Source: Sphagnum magellanicum
Taxonomy: Eukaryota > Streptophyta > Sphagnopsida > Sphagnales > Sphagnaceae
Reading direction: 5' to 3'
Length of the DNA stretch: 64,000 nucleotides
Assembly (NCBI GenBank): GCA_021904315.1
Contig: CM038922.1
Location: 9,151,347 to 9,215,346, forward strand
Position numbers and translations under genes: made by a program. Positions 1 through 10,900 of this stretch are shown piece by piece. A model generated the notes under the pieces. The model worked only from the letters and a program-made list of their open reading frames with translations. It searched no databases and was not told the DNA's origin. The first letter of the stretch is position 1; each line of letters begins with the position of its first letter.

Positions 1-1883
1 GCATATACGTGTGTGAGATACTGTAGACGTATGTTTTTGGGACTGCTAACCAGATACTTGTACATTGCCCATCCCATGCCAGGAGATCTCAGTGTTCCTC
101 GCAAAAGTCCATATCTGTAGCACCCCCCACAACTCAGACACCTCTTGGATTCAACAGGTCCGTAATTGAACAAGAGCCTATGGCTGGGAGAGCACCCCTA
201 ACCTCCAATTTGTAGCGAAACTTGGAAGTTAATGCCTACCGTGTCTCCATAGTTGGGCTGTGGCCAAATACAATTGGGAGGGGCCCAGCCCAAGTGGGTG
301 CAACAGCTGCTATTGCCTGTGCATTGATAGCACCCTTGCTCAGTGCCCTTGCTGCAATGGTGGCTGCGTGACCCCCTCCTATGATCACTGGTACATCCTC
401 TGTTCACAAAACCAGATACACATTCAGATCCTGCAGAGTTTGTAATGCTGGAGAGTTTTGATGAGGTTTTTGCAGCAGCAGCCGTGACTAGAGTAAAAGG
501 CTAGTGGTTACAGAAGTGCCAGCCTAATTCCTTCTTGCACTTGAGGTTCAAAACTCACAAAGCTCACAAGCACGTCAAGCTGTGGACACCAAGGATGAGT
601 TAAACCCTCCTAAAACATGTCAGCAATCTTATACATTAACTCAAAGGCAAGAGCAGTGAAGTTCATGTATGGTCCAAATGAATGTTCACAGTGACCCAAG
701 GAGATAGAGGAACATAGCATTCACAACCTGAAGTCAGACCAAGAGGACCATTTGCATCCAGCACCAAATCGATCAAGAACTTCTCAAGTACATCAACGGT
801 ATACTCAATAGGAGGTCGATCTGAGAGGCCTAGCCCCGGCCAATCGACAACCACAGCTCGCCAATTGTCAGACCCAGACTGTTTTACCAGAGTTTCAGCT
901 ACAGCCTGCCATTCTTCCGTTGTGCTCACATCTGATAGACTTGGCAGGAGCAATAAAGTCTTTGAAGGACGGCCCTCACTCCTAGAATGCTCTACATAAT
1001 GAATGTTTAACTGGTTGCCTTCATAAGACCATTGCCATGTCCCTGTTTTAAATTGCTGCTTCCATCATGTACAACAAATCACAAAGTGGTGAATTATGAT
1101 GAGACAATTGCAAGTGTGGCGGTGGCGGTGTCACCAAGGATTCCAGCTTTTCAGCAAACACAGAGAGCATCTTAGGTCAAATAGAATCAAGCTTTCCTTC
1201 CTCTTGAACTCTCAATTTCCAAATTGGAAACTGGAATTGTAGCATCCATGAGGAAACTGAGAACCACAGACATTACTACACAACAAGCCATTTTCTGTTG
1301 AAACAAGAACATAAGTAGGGTTTCGCTTCCAGTTCTCCTCACCAAAAACCCAGATTTCTACTGAAGATTCAGCCAGCCCTAAGCATGATAAGAACAACAT
1401 ACACCAACATCAAACTCTCCCTCTTTCTTTCACAATTCGGTTCATGGGTAGATTGTGTTTTACCTTGGAAGGTTGGGTAGTCTCCACAACAGCAGCTCGC
1501 AGGCTGGAATGAGGTCTCATTCCAGACCCTTTCTTCTTGCCCTTCTCCTCCATATGTGTCCAATTTGCTGCCTTTCTGATACCCCGCACATACACTCCAT
1601 GTGCAGCCCAGGAATCACTCTGCACTTTACTGCCCACCACGGCTGTTGCTCTGGAGTTGTGAACCAAACAACACAAATCACCTTTGGGTGATGAACCATG
1701 ACAAGACTTGTACATCAAAGAAGGCATGGAATCTTGGAGCTTGAGAGCAACAGCCATGGCCATTGTGTGCACAGGTCTGACATAAGAAACTGAGGCCACT
1801 GTAGCTACTGCCACTGCTGCCATTTTTGAAGCTTTGAAACGTCGAAAACCCAAACTTCCGGAGAAAGCTACTTCTTTGCCCAC
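1..1883 (-). CDS. plastid-type alpha/beta hydrolase family protein, partial (exons on minus strand)
   Basis: Exons read on the minus strand are 1883/1823-1464, 1042-731, 399-240 and 114 to beyond the left edge. The last three join in consistent phase with GT/AG borders. Exon 1 starts MAAVAVATVASVSYVRP (ATG at 1823), which resembles a plastid transit peptide. Its frame is open back to an AG at 1884, so the start could lie further upstream. The 1042-731 exon has a strand/turn pattern with VVVDWPGLGLSDRP. The 399-240 exon has VIIGGGHAATIAARA and AAVAPTWAGPLPIVFG. The last exon starts YGLLRGTLRSPGMGWAMY. I know these strings from a plant alpha/beta hydrolase family of unclear substrate. The nucleophile elbow reads GGGHA rather than GxSxG. 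Phase shows that one exon between 1043 and 1463 is missing from my model; minus 1240-1150 looks partly coding, with a TGA inside. A damaged gene therefore cannot be excluded. Confidence 0.75.
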
Positions 1884-2045
1884 CTGATCATGCAACAACA
1901 ATCAAAATCTGCAAAAGCAAAAAGTCTGCAACAACAATAGACTATTGTTTGTAAACTTTCTCTACCATGTGCAAATGTACCCAAGACTACTACTTTCTTT
2001 TGCCCACCTGATTGGTGCAACAACAAAGTTTGCAACAACAAATGC
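1870..2045. repeat. 124-bp-offset duplication upstream of the hydrolase gene
   Basis: The string TTTGCCCACCTGAT followed by TGCAACAACA occurs at about 1875 and again at about 2000. On the minus strand each copy reads as a possible 3' splice acceptor (ATCAG|GTGGGCAAA). The area is rich in CAACAA. It probably belongs to the 5' untranslated region or promoter of the hydrolase gene. I could not place a TATA box. Confidence 0.45.
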
Positions 2046-2254
2046 CTGCAACAGCAATCTGCCCCACAATTGTGGGACACTGTGGCTTCAACAAATTGTT
2101 CAACAGAGAGTATTCAAGCTTTTCCATTATCTACTTTTGCTTTTGCATAGGTTTACACAAAGTTCCACGTCTCCATTTTGACCCTGTGGAACGTGTGTAG
2201 CTGTGAACAGGCTTGCTTCTTAAGAGCGTTTGTACAGGAGAAATGGTCTTTATA

Positions 2255-2440
2255 TAAGGGCCTACTTAAGGGTCTTTTTCTAAGGACCTACTTAAGGGTC
2301 TTGGTTTAGGGGACTACTTAAGGGTCTTTGTTAAGGGGGCTACTAAAGGGTCTTTGTTTAGGGGCCTACTTATGGACCTTTTCTAAAGGTCTTCATCTAA
2401 TGGCCTTCTTGAGGGTCACGTTTGAGAGCCTTCTTGGGGA
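2255..2440. repeat. degenerate minisatellite, unit about 30-35 bp
   Basis: The phrase CTACTTAAGGGTCTTTGTTTA recurs with small changes about five times. Unit lengths vary and the last units are degenerate. No gene is associated with it. Confidence 0.7.
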
Positions 2441-3282
2441 TTTTGTGGTGAACTCATTGGCAACTCATTTTGGAATAAAAGGTGTTGTAATATACAATGA
2501 CCCATGTCATGATATTTTACATTACTTTTATTTAGTTTTAAAATAAATTACACTTTGGACAAGACTCTTTATAGTACTATGTACATATAACAACTTATAG
2601 CTAGTGCTAAATTACTAGTTATGTTTTATAAGTGTGCTTGAAACTCATAAGTTTTTCATAAGATCTGAGCTACTTCTAGCATGGAGGAGTTGGAAAGCCA
2701 AGTGAATGTTTGCTCCTTTGTGAAGAGTCTTTGTTGCCATGAACCCTACCATTTTGCAAAAGTATGTTTATGGATGTTGGCTTGGGCATGATAATACACA
2801 ACTTTTCTTCATAGTGCAAGAGGGTTAAATTTCCAATGCAAGTACATATGGTTTTGACTTTTCATCACCTTCTTTGGCATTATTTAGTGTGGGATGAGAT
2901 ATAGGATCAAGGCAGCCCAGTTCTTTTGTAGTACATTTTTTCTTTTTATGAAATTGCTTTCAAAGAAGCACTTAATGATTTAGAATTAGAAAACGCCAAA
3001 TATGTATAATGACCACTCTAGAAACCATTCCAACATAAAAAAGGATTTTGAAGGTTTTTTCAGGTAGGTAGATGATGAATTGTGTGGAATTATTCACAAC
3101 TATAAATCACAATTTGAGAGAGAGAACTTAGAAGTATCTATAATTGTGTTTTTTAAATATATGCATCTCCTTTTATTTAGTGCCTTTACCCTTTGGCCAA
3201 AAAAAGCTATCCAGGTAAAACCAACGCTAATGAGAAGTTTGCATGGAATGTGCAACCCTAATTTCCTAGGATTTGCACACTG

Positions 3283-3317
<35 letters not shown>

Positions 3318-3709
3318 TTTGTCCAAAATCGAATGACTTTTAATGCAGCAAAATGATGTGTCTATCCTTTTGACCCTTTTGCAAATGTGCGATCCCAAAT
3401 TTTTGCTGAAGTTTTTATTGCAAAAGAAGAATGGTTTTGTATATTTCAAATCTTCTGAAACTAGTGGATCCAAACTTTGATGAATTTTAATACAGGTAAG
3501 AAATTTGTAATATCCTTCACTCGCCTTGACACTAGTACCTCTTTCTATGCTACATATGCAAACTTTGTGGAATGATAATAGTTTTATGATTTCATAATCT
3601 TTGGGATTGTTCAAAATCTTGAAACAATACATCAGGATGTACCGATCAAATAAATTCTGAAAGAATAAACCCTTTGAGCAGGGCCATTTCCAAACTGGAA
3701 TAACCACAG
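2441..3709. other. AT-rich spacer with a CT microsatellite
   Basis: I see no gene here. A pure CT dinucleotide run lies at 3285-3314. Open frames across it only reflect the dinucleotide repeat. Confidence 0.6.
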
Positions 3710-4080
3710 GGTATCATTGGGGGCAGGGCGTTTACCTGGTTTGTTTGGCTGGTTCAAATCATCGATTTCCGTTCCGTTATCCACAATCAAACTGGAATCA
3801 TTTTTAGAACTGGGTTTTTTAATTGACTTCAGTTCTGTAACCAGAACCTAAATTTTTGAAAATAAAAATAAAAATGGGGAAATAATGGTCTGGAACCGGG
3901 TCTAATTTACTGATCCAAAAGTGGAACTGAAACCTGAATTCGGTTTTTATTTTCGAGAACTGAACCAGAACCGGATCCAGGGTTTTATTTTTGTGGAACC
4001 AGAGAGCAAGAAGTTGTTCCAAATTTCCTTAAAGAACTGGAACCGGAGGTTCTTCTTAAGAGGCAAGAACCGCCCAACAC
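3710..4080. mobile_element. GGAACC-rich repeat, possible hAT-type nonautonomous element
   Basis: The segment is full of GGAACC/GGTTCC words. Its right end, read on the minus strand, starts TAGTGTTGGGCGGTTC, which resembles hAT termini. The left end (CATTGGGGGCAGGGCG) matches only weakly, and no 8-bp target duplication was seen. A related, more decayed piece ending AACTGCCCAACACTTG lies at about 28335-28482. Confidence 0.35.
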
Positions 4081-4087
4081 TAGTCAA

Positions 4088-4312
4088 AGCCAACTACGGA
4101 CGGATGAAAAGAAGTGGATTGAAATGGATCGTCCAAAAGTACAGAAAGCGGCTAACACTTACTTCTGGTGTATGCGCAGAGACAGAATCGGTAAAACTTT
4201 TCCAACTATGGACGGATGAAAAGAAGTGGATTGAAATGGATCATCCTAAAGTACAAAAGCGGCTAACACGTATGGTGTGTGCGCAGAGACAGAATCGGTA
4301 AAACTTTTCCAG
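4088..4312. repeat. 112-bp tandem repeat, two units, left border of duplication copy 1
   Basis: Units start at CAACTA(C/T)GGACGGATG at about 4091 and 4203 and continue through ATGCGCAGAGACAGAATCGG. The same repeat forms a longer array at 30307-30893 and a broken unit at 20160-20241. Because 112 is not a multiple of three, the open frames running through it are not a conserved protein. Confidence 0.9.
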
Positions 4313-4658
4313 GGAAACAGTTCCGCTGCTTCTCATCCATCATTCATTGGTTAGCCAGCGACAGTGAAGTCAAGGCACGCTTTCATCGTTCGATTCTCAT
4401 CCATCTAAGGAAACAAAATGTCAACAGTTTTTGGTCAAGGAAGGCTGGCTTCATCTGAGGAAGGTCCATTGGAACCAATTCGTCTTGCCTCAGCAGCCTT
4501 TTTTTTTGGTCACTGCCAAAAAGCGAAATTCAAAATTAAAAAATTAAGTGAATTAATTTGGAGGCTTTCAATCGCCAGAAGGGAGGGGGCCCCAAAAAAA
4601 AATAAAATCGCCAGATTTCTGCACTGGGTTTCCAGTTTGTATTCAAGAACGTATAATT

Positions 4659-5030
4659 GAAGGATGATTAAAGATTTGTACTTCAAATTTGGTTTATATA
4701 GCCAGATTTGGCTAAATCTTCCTAGGGATGGTTGTCACTTTTTCTATTTCTTCCTATGGAAATTGCCACTTTGGCTACAACCTAAAATTCCTGGAAAAAA
4801 AATATTATTACAAACAAAATTACAACTGTTTTCTTTTTAAGGAATTTTGAAAAAAAAATCTATTACGAACAAATTACACTATTCCTTTTAGGAATTTTTA
4901 GTTTGTAGCCAAAGTGGCAGTCGTCCACAGGAACTTGCAAGATGAAGGAAAAGTGAAAAGATCCTAGGAAGATTTAGCCAAATCTGGCTATAAACCAGAA
5001 ATAAAGTACAAATCTGTAATCATTCTTCCA
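4659..5030. mobile_element. foldback (long terminal inverted repeat) element, copy 1
   Basis: Arms of roughly 150 bp are inverted copies of each other. Left: GATTTGTACTTC, then AGCCAGATTTGGCTAAATCT, then TTGCCACTTTGGCTAC. The right arm gives the reverse complement of the same words in reverse order. The centre is AT-rich. It has no coding capacity. The same element sits at the same place in copy 2 (31227-31600), so it predates the duplication. A diverged right arm lies at about 30130-30240 inside a Helitron. Confidence 0.75.
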
Positions 5031-6739
5031 TATTTTTCGCTTACATAATGAAAACCAAACATATGAATGTGGTTTTTTCTTTCAAATTTTGGCGACTGAA
5101 AACCTCCAAAATCACTTCTTTTCGAATCTTTACTTTTTTAATTTCTCTTTTTGGCGAAATTCCGCCAGAAAAGAAAACAAAAAGGGAAGGTTTGCTGCCG
5201 CTTCCGTGACGTTTGTGCGCAAGTGACTCTTCCGACAAATCCACAGCAGCAAAGTATCCCCTCTCTCGAGGATCGCGCGGATGTCTCTGGAGCCATTGGT
5301 GTCGCAGTACAGCTTGCCATTGCTCAACCAGCAGAGCTTGCGAAGAACCATCTCAAGTAGCTGCAGTTGTTGGAGAGGAGGAATAAGCTTTCTCTGAGTT
5401 TTTGCCAGTGGTGGGGTTTTGCAGTGCTTTCCAGAGCTTGTAGCTTCCTCTCCCGGCTGGAGCGGAACTCGCATTTGGTTGCCGTTGTACTGTAATACAT
5501 CAACAACAAGAGGTCTGGTCTGCTTAACAAAGAAAGAAAGATTTTTTTTTGGCCTGTTTCTGTGTTTTTCTCTGCCTTCGGAATTTGGCAAGTCAAGAGT
5601 TATTTCAAAAGGCTTCCTACTCATGAGTTGGGGGAGGGTGCCCTTTTCGAAGCGCACCTTTGTGCTCAAATGATCATCATCATGTTCTTAGGGCTCTTCG
5701 TGTTGTTGTGTTTCTCTTTCTCTTCCTTTCTACCCTTCTTTTTTCTGTGTTCCAATTTCTTTGGTCATCTCCTTCACTGACCCAGCCAACCAGTATCATG
5801 GCTATGTTCTCCTCTTACTGCTGCTCTTTGGTCATGTGACACAAACTCTGGCCACTACAATACACTGTTGTTGCTGCTGAATGTACTCTCCCTATGTAGG
5901 CCCCTGTAATATGTATTATGCCTTCCTCAGCTTGGATGTTTTCTTTTAACAGGGACAACCAAAAAGGAAATGAAGTTTACCCTCACGAGCTTTGTTGCAG
6001 CTTGAATGAGGATCGGTACTGTTTTTATGAGTTTTGTCTTTTGATGAGTGGTAGCCAACTTCATGGCCTAATCTTTCCCTCGCTTCCAGAGGTGCAACAG
6101 AAACTCAGGATGCAGCTTTTGCACAATGGTTGGCCTGAAATTTTGGGTTGATTATTGTTTACTTATCTACACATACCATTGGGAGCTGATGGATGAAGTC
6201 AGTGGGCAGTCATAGCAGCTCGTCCCTGCTGTTCATGATAAAGCCGATGTTGTGTTGATTGTGTGTTGATGGTGTGCTGATGGTGTGGTACTTTGTGAGT
6301 GACTCGCATAAGGTTATGACTGCAACCATTGTCATGTTACCATCTACAGTTTTTTTGTTGCAGAGATGTCTTTGCAACTTCATAGATAGGTTGCTGTTAA
6401 AGGTGACTGATGATGCCTGTGATTGCTGCTGCTGTTCATGCCACTCCTCATTTCTCTCTGTGGTTTCCAAGGTTGTGTCTCCTCGTTTTACTGCTCACTC
6501 ATTTGTTGTAAGAATACAAACATGGTTGAGTGTGGAGTGTGAAATTCAGATTGACAAAATTCAAGTGGGAAGATAATTTTATGAGAACTTCGTCTCTCTG
6601 ATGTCATTGTCAGATTTGCATTTTACACCTATATGTTATAGGATGGGAACCCAAGTGGAAATTTTCAGAATGTGTACCAAACATCTGGTCTTCTCCACTC
6701 TACCACCCTGTACCAACTGTGTAATTTGGATACAACATT
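5031..6739. other. highly conserved block of the duplication, no clear gene
   Basis: About 99 percent identical to 31601-33320 over most of its length. It has balanced composition and looks transcribed rather than spacer-like. A minus ORF at 5669-5130 and plus ORFs at 5918-6151 and 6259-6576 are open. The minus ORF is frameshifted between the two copies by a short insertion and a C-run change, which argues against it being coding. The block could be a 5' exon/promoter region used by the cassette gene that follows, or a noncoding RNA gene. Confidence 0.5.
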
Positions 6740-7440
6740 GGAGTAGTTAAGTTGCTATCTCAAGTCAATTTGTATACTCTTTGAGTTGAACTCAGCATTC
6801 GAGATGCACTTCATCAGGAGGATGAACATAGGAAGGCCATAAGCAGCAACAGTGGAAGACATTTCTTGATTGTCATCATATGAAATTCTTCAGGCAATAA
6901 CTTTGTATTGTCTAGTGCTACATACACTGGTGGATAAGATGACATCACGATATTCTTTTCTTTTGTGCTACTATTTTAGGTTTTAGGACCATAGTGCTTT
7001 TTTTTGAGTCAATGGATGCTATTTTAGGTATCAAAGTTAGCACAGAACATATGCACATGTGAACTTGAAGGTATTTTCATCATGTAAATCCTTGAAGTTT
7101 TCTCCTTTTGTCAGTGGAATTTTTCCACCAGTTCATTTGACGATTAAAACTTCATGTACAGACTTCTATGCTTGAGAACGGCATGGGTTTCATTGAGCAT
7201 TTGGCAAGTGCTCTAAGCAATTCCGTTTTCTCTATTCTGTAGGATTGGGTTACCCAATTTCCCCTGTTTGCTGATATTTCATCTGTTTTGAAATCCCTGT
7301 AATAAAATGCCTTTTGTTGGGTCAACTCTTTATCCTATTTGTATTGGAGACGGAGAAATTCTCAGTAGATATGAAGAAATTTTCTGCTAATCCTTATGTC
7401 CGGATTCTTGTGGTGAAGGTGGATCCTACCCTTTTTCAAG

Positions 7441-8022
7441 ATGGTTAGCACAAGAATTGTCAATCTTACGGGCTCTGACGTTCAATTGAAAGAAGGCAAT
7501 GCGGGCCTTACAAGCGCATACATGATTCTTAAACCGAACAAGTTTGAGAAGGTTTCGGTTGACATGAACGCCACTTATAAAACCTACATAATTGCAAGTA
7601 CACACCCTGGCGGACATTTGTTGGACCTGAACTCAGATTTCTGCACTGACTACAAGATTGTGTATATCAGGAAGGATGGGAATGGAAAAGTGTTTAAAGA
7701 CCCTGTGCCTAGATCAAATGAGTTGGTGAGCAAAAAAATCAAAAACTCCTCCGGTAAACAAATTGCTTTGATTGAGGAGATTGCTGCGGGTACTGACCAC
7801 CAGCGTCTTGAGATACAGCTAGCAAAGTTGAACTCAGGGGGCCATCATCAAATAGAAGAAATGGACCCCGCAGCTGACCATCGGAAATACTATGTGGCTG
7901 TGGTGAATGGGGACAATTCTCTGTCGGAAGATAGAGTTGAGATTAAAAATGCACCTGGGGACAAAAAGAATAAAAGTCTGAATGTCACTTTCGATTCCAA
8001 CAAATTACAAGTCACTCCATGA
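7441..8022 (+). CDS. uncharacterised 193-aa plant protein, intronless
   Basis: This is an uninterrupted ORF of 193 codons starting MVSTRIVNLTGSDVQLKEG, with strongly protein-like composition. It has alternating short hydrophobic strands (TYKTYIIAS, CTDYKIVYIRKDGNG, HRKYYVAVVNGDNS, KSLNVTFDSNKLQV) and polar turns. It has no signal peptide or membrane segment. The pattern suggests a mostly beta protein with two related halves, likely cytosolic. It faintly recalls a small family of unknown function in seed-free plants, but I cannot confirm this or name a function. The start is the first ATG after TTTTCAAG, which could be a 3' splice site of a leader intron. The gene is present only in duplication copy 1. 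Confidence 0.7.
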   Translation: MVSTRIVNLTGSDVQLKEGNAGLTSAYMILKPNKFEKVSVDMNATYKTYIIASTHPGGHLLDLNSDFCTDYKIVYIRKDGNGKVFKDPVPRSNELVSKKIKNSSGKQIALIEEIAAGTDHQRLEIQLAKLNSGGHHQIEEMDPAADHRKYYVAVVNGDNSLSEDRVEIKNAPGDKKNKSLNVTFDSNKLQVTP

Positions 8023-8673
8023 AGAATGTTCTGAAGCTTTGGTGAGACTTCCTTTGCATCCAAAAGTTCTATGCCAACAATTGGGGATGTGATGGAGGCA
8101 GGCGGAGTTGGCTGCAGGTGGTTGTGTTTATGATCATAGTCACTAACTCAATACTGCAAAGTAATAGCAGACTTGTCAGTTCAGGTGGCACTTGGATTAT
8201 ACCTCCTCTTACTATCTTTGTCTTTTTCATTTTTTGGTTTGTCTTTTGCTCCTTTGCTCTGTTTCATAGCTTCCTTTCCGTTGTGTCAAACATTTCAGAA
8301 CTCACTCCTGGACTAGGAGTTCAAAGGAGTGGTTTTATCTTATGATTAGTTTGCTTGGAAATTGTTGTATGTATTAAAATATGCGTTTTTTTGCATCTGA
8401 GATGTACTGTGCTGTTTAACCCAAATATATTGACTGTTTTTTTGTCTTACCCTGACCTTTAGGGCTTCAGGAGAAAATGCATTATAACTTTCTTAAGTAC
8501 GAGAGCACCCAGTAGTGTCTTCTGTAGACTTGCTTCTCATGCATTCAGATATGCAACAAGTTCTTTTGTCTTGACCCAAATGGAAAGTAAGAAGAATTGT
8601 CAAGCTTATGAATCTTCTTTTTATTTGCTGAGCAGTTTTGGGAAGAGTTTTGATATGGGAAGTTCATGACTAG
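8023..8673. other. probable 3' untranslated and flanking sequence of the 193-aa gene
   Basis: T-rich downstream sequence without convincing coding potential. A weak frame at 8118-8345 is hydrophobic because of T runs and is not supported by anything else. Confidence 0.4.
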
Positions 8674-9024
8674 GGCATCTCCTGCAAAAATATTTCTCAC
8701 ATCCTAGTTATTTACTTTTTTTGTAACCCCACCCATAAAACTAAATCTGGGACTGCAAATAAGTGACAGGAAACAAGGAAACAACTTGAAACAATAATTA
8801 TGATTGGCCAATCCAAAACAGTGAGCACCAGTCACATCATATTTATTACACTCCTCTATGGCAGATATCAGGATATGCTGTGCCCTTTAGGAGCCTCAGC
8901 AAACTGTGCAGAAATGCTGGGCCAAAACCATTTTGCTGAGCTAAACCTACACGTTTTGACTTTTCTTAATCAAATTTTAATTTCCAGGGTCACATACTGA
9001 GCACCATCGGAGTTGCTCTTACAA
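8674..9024. mobile_element. possible MITE
   Basis: The left end GGGCATCTCCTGCAAAAATATTTCT and the right end CGGAGTTGCTCT form a weak terminal inverted repeat of the GAGCATCTCC type that is common in plant MITEs. Words shared with 27935-28270 (AGGGTCACATACTGAG, CAAAAATATTTCT, GGGACTGCAA) suggest a second, diverged member there. Target duplications are not clear. Confidence 0.3.
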
Positions 9025-9410
9025 GTTCTTCTTGTTCCAGTACTGGCAGCAGGAGAAGTGTCTGGTGTCCTTGACGCAGCTTTTATGAAGAAAGTAAAAG
9101 GTATTTGGATACAATCGAACACAATTCTGCTACAGAGGTTACAATAGCTCTGAGAAAGATGAACATGGTTCAAATCCTTCATGTTTATAGTGCAAGAAAC
9201 TAGTGTGAAGGAAGGTGGACACAAACAGATGAAAGAATGCTAGGAAGAACTGGTGTTGAATTAGATGGACAAACAATTTCACCTCTTATGCTGTTGATGC
9301 AAGAGGAGATGATACAAACACCAGAATGTAGATTAGAAGCTCAAGCAAAGCAAACAGAGATTTTCTCCTCAGACAGAAATGTGATACGATACATAGAAAG
9401 CCATTGATCG

Positions 9411-9719
9411 TCACACCTTTGTTTCCCATGAGAAACCTTTGTAGAAAGGCTGGCCATAGAAGCAGAAGGGAAGAGGCAATGTCTGGCGAGGCGGATTGTA
9501 GCGAGCAACATCAGGGTAGCGATTCCACACTTGTGAGTTGCCGTCAAAGAAACGACTCCCATCTTCAGACCCCACAGGTTCAGAATCCCCCACAGGCGAA
9601 TCCGCACACCGTAGTTGTTGTTGTTGTCGTTCTTTCGGTGGTGTTGAGGGCAATCGAAGCAACAACGGCAGCTTCAGCATGTGACGAAACTCCTGCAAAA
9701 CTGAGCTCAGTTTCTCCAT
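9411..9719 (-). CDS. uncharacterised 102-aa protein
   Basis: Minus-strand ORF starting MEKLSSVLQEFRHMLKLPLL and ending FYKGFSWETKV. The N-terminal 45 residues lie in the conserved block. The rest (EDGSRFFDGNSQVWNRYPDV, then a Pro/Phe/Tyr-rich stretch) lies in cassette A. The N-terminus is basic and amphipathic and could be a mitochondrial or plastid presequence. I do not recognise the family. The frame is open far upstream of the chosen Met, but that upstream part overlaps the GGAACC-type repeat region, so the internal Met is preferred. In copy 2 the reading frame is lost exactly at the cassette boundary. Confidence 0.5.
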   Translation of the reverse strand: MEKLSSVLQEFRHMLKLPLLLRLPSTPPKERQQQQLRCADSPVGDSEPVGSEDGSRFFDGNSQVWNRYPDVARYNPPRQTLPLPFCFYGQPFYKGFSWETKV

Positions 9720-9979
9720 CAAACAACTCGAGTAGGGAGATGGGGACCTTGTTTTAGGGTTTGAAACTTTTGCGATAGCCAAGATGAAAACTCTCTGTAC
9801 CAATTGCAGCACCAGCACAAATCTTGCGTTTGTCTTCCCTTCTTGATCACAAAAAATTGCAGTTAAACAATAAGACAACTTTATCGCCACTGCGAAATCG
9901 CCGTGCAAATTCCGGAAGAAACAATCGGAGCTTCCAAACCCACCGCCAATGCGGAGGAGATGAGGAGCGAGAACGAACA

Positions 9980-10900
9980 TATGTCCGTTTCGTACTGGGC
10001 TCGACACCGTTCCGTCAAGTGGTAACCGGTCGTGCCAGGGCCCGTTCCAGACCGTAACCGCTGTTCCCCACCGGCGATTGACAGCACAAGTGGAACTCAC
10101 ACAACCCAAAGTGGAACCAGTAGCTGATCACCAATCCCACCTAGAATACAGCTTAAAATAGTACCCCCAATAAGACAGCCAAAACCGGTTGCCTAATCTG
10201 GAACGGCGAGCCACCTTTCCATCTCCATCATTCGGCAACTGGTCCTACCAGGGCCTGGTCCAGAGTGTAACCAGTGTTCCGCACCATGTCGATTGACGGT
10301 ACAAACTGGAACTGACAAAACCTAAAGTGGAACCAGAGAAACCTCAAGCATTACCCACATAAGCCACCAAAAACTGGTCGTGCATTATAGAACCTGGCTA
10401 GGTAGTTCGGCAAGTCACCATTCCGTTAGACGGTGACAGGTTCTACCAGACCATAACCAGTGTTCCCCACCAGTGATATTCAATTTTCTAATGTTATGTC
10501 ATTGGCTAGCATTATCGCAAGAGGGATTTAGCATTAAATGGCGACAGGTTTTCTAGAACCCGTTTGTCTAGTAAAAAAACTAGTTTTTAAAAAAAAATGC
10601 TAGGAAACTAAAATCAAAGCCCAAATGTGAGGAATTTTTTTTTCTTTTTTTTTCCCAAGAATTGAAATTTTTTTCAAAAAATTGAGAATATTTTGATAGA
10701 ATATTCCCTTTTTATTTTATTTTTTGCATTGTGACCAAATTTCACATTAAAAAAAACCTATGATACCCACCGTTGATTCACATTACAAGTGACGTTCACA
10801 AAACGAAAAGTGGAACCAATATGACAACCTCTCCTACCCAGGAAAAAATCTAAAACAATAGCCAAATAAGACACCCTGTGGCTTACTCAGAAAAGCTTGA
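9980..10900. repeat. degenerate tandem repeat, about 190-215 bp unit, copy 1
   Basis: Phrases of the type CCAG...GTAACC(A/G)(G/C)TGTTCC(C/G)C, ATTGACGGTACAA and AAAGTGGAACCAG recur at about 10030, 10245, 10435 and 10800. An AT-rich stretch at about 10560-10760 interrupts the series. An almost identical copy is at about 36310-37215. Confidence 0.6.

Larger units (their letters stand above)
6740..9583. other. copy-1-specific cassette (A)
   Basis: Homology to copy 2 stops after TACAACATT (6739/33320) and resumes at AATCCCCCACAGGCGAA (9584/35908). The 2,844 bp between is unrelated to the 2,587 bp in copy 2. It holds the 193-aa gene at 7441, a possible MITE at 8674, and the 3' part of the minus gene at 9411-9719. 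No terminal repeats mark it as a transposon. Confidence 0.8.

Noticed and set aside
3258-3707. 149-codon minus ORF
   Set aside because: It includes the CT microsatellite (RERERE) and has no other protein-like features.
5130-5669. 179-codon minus ORF, also partly open in copy 2
   Set aside because: Short indels shift its frame between copies although the DNA is about 98-99 percent identical. No motif was recognised.
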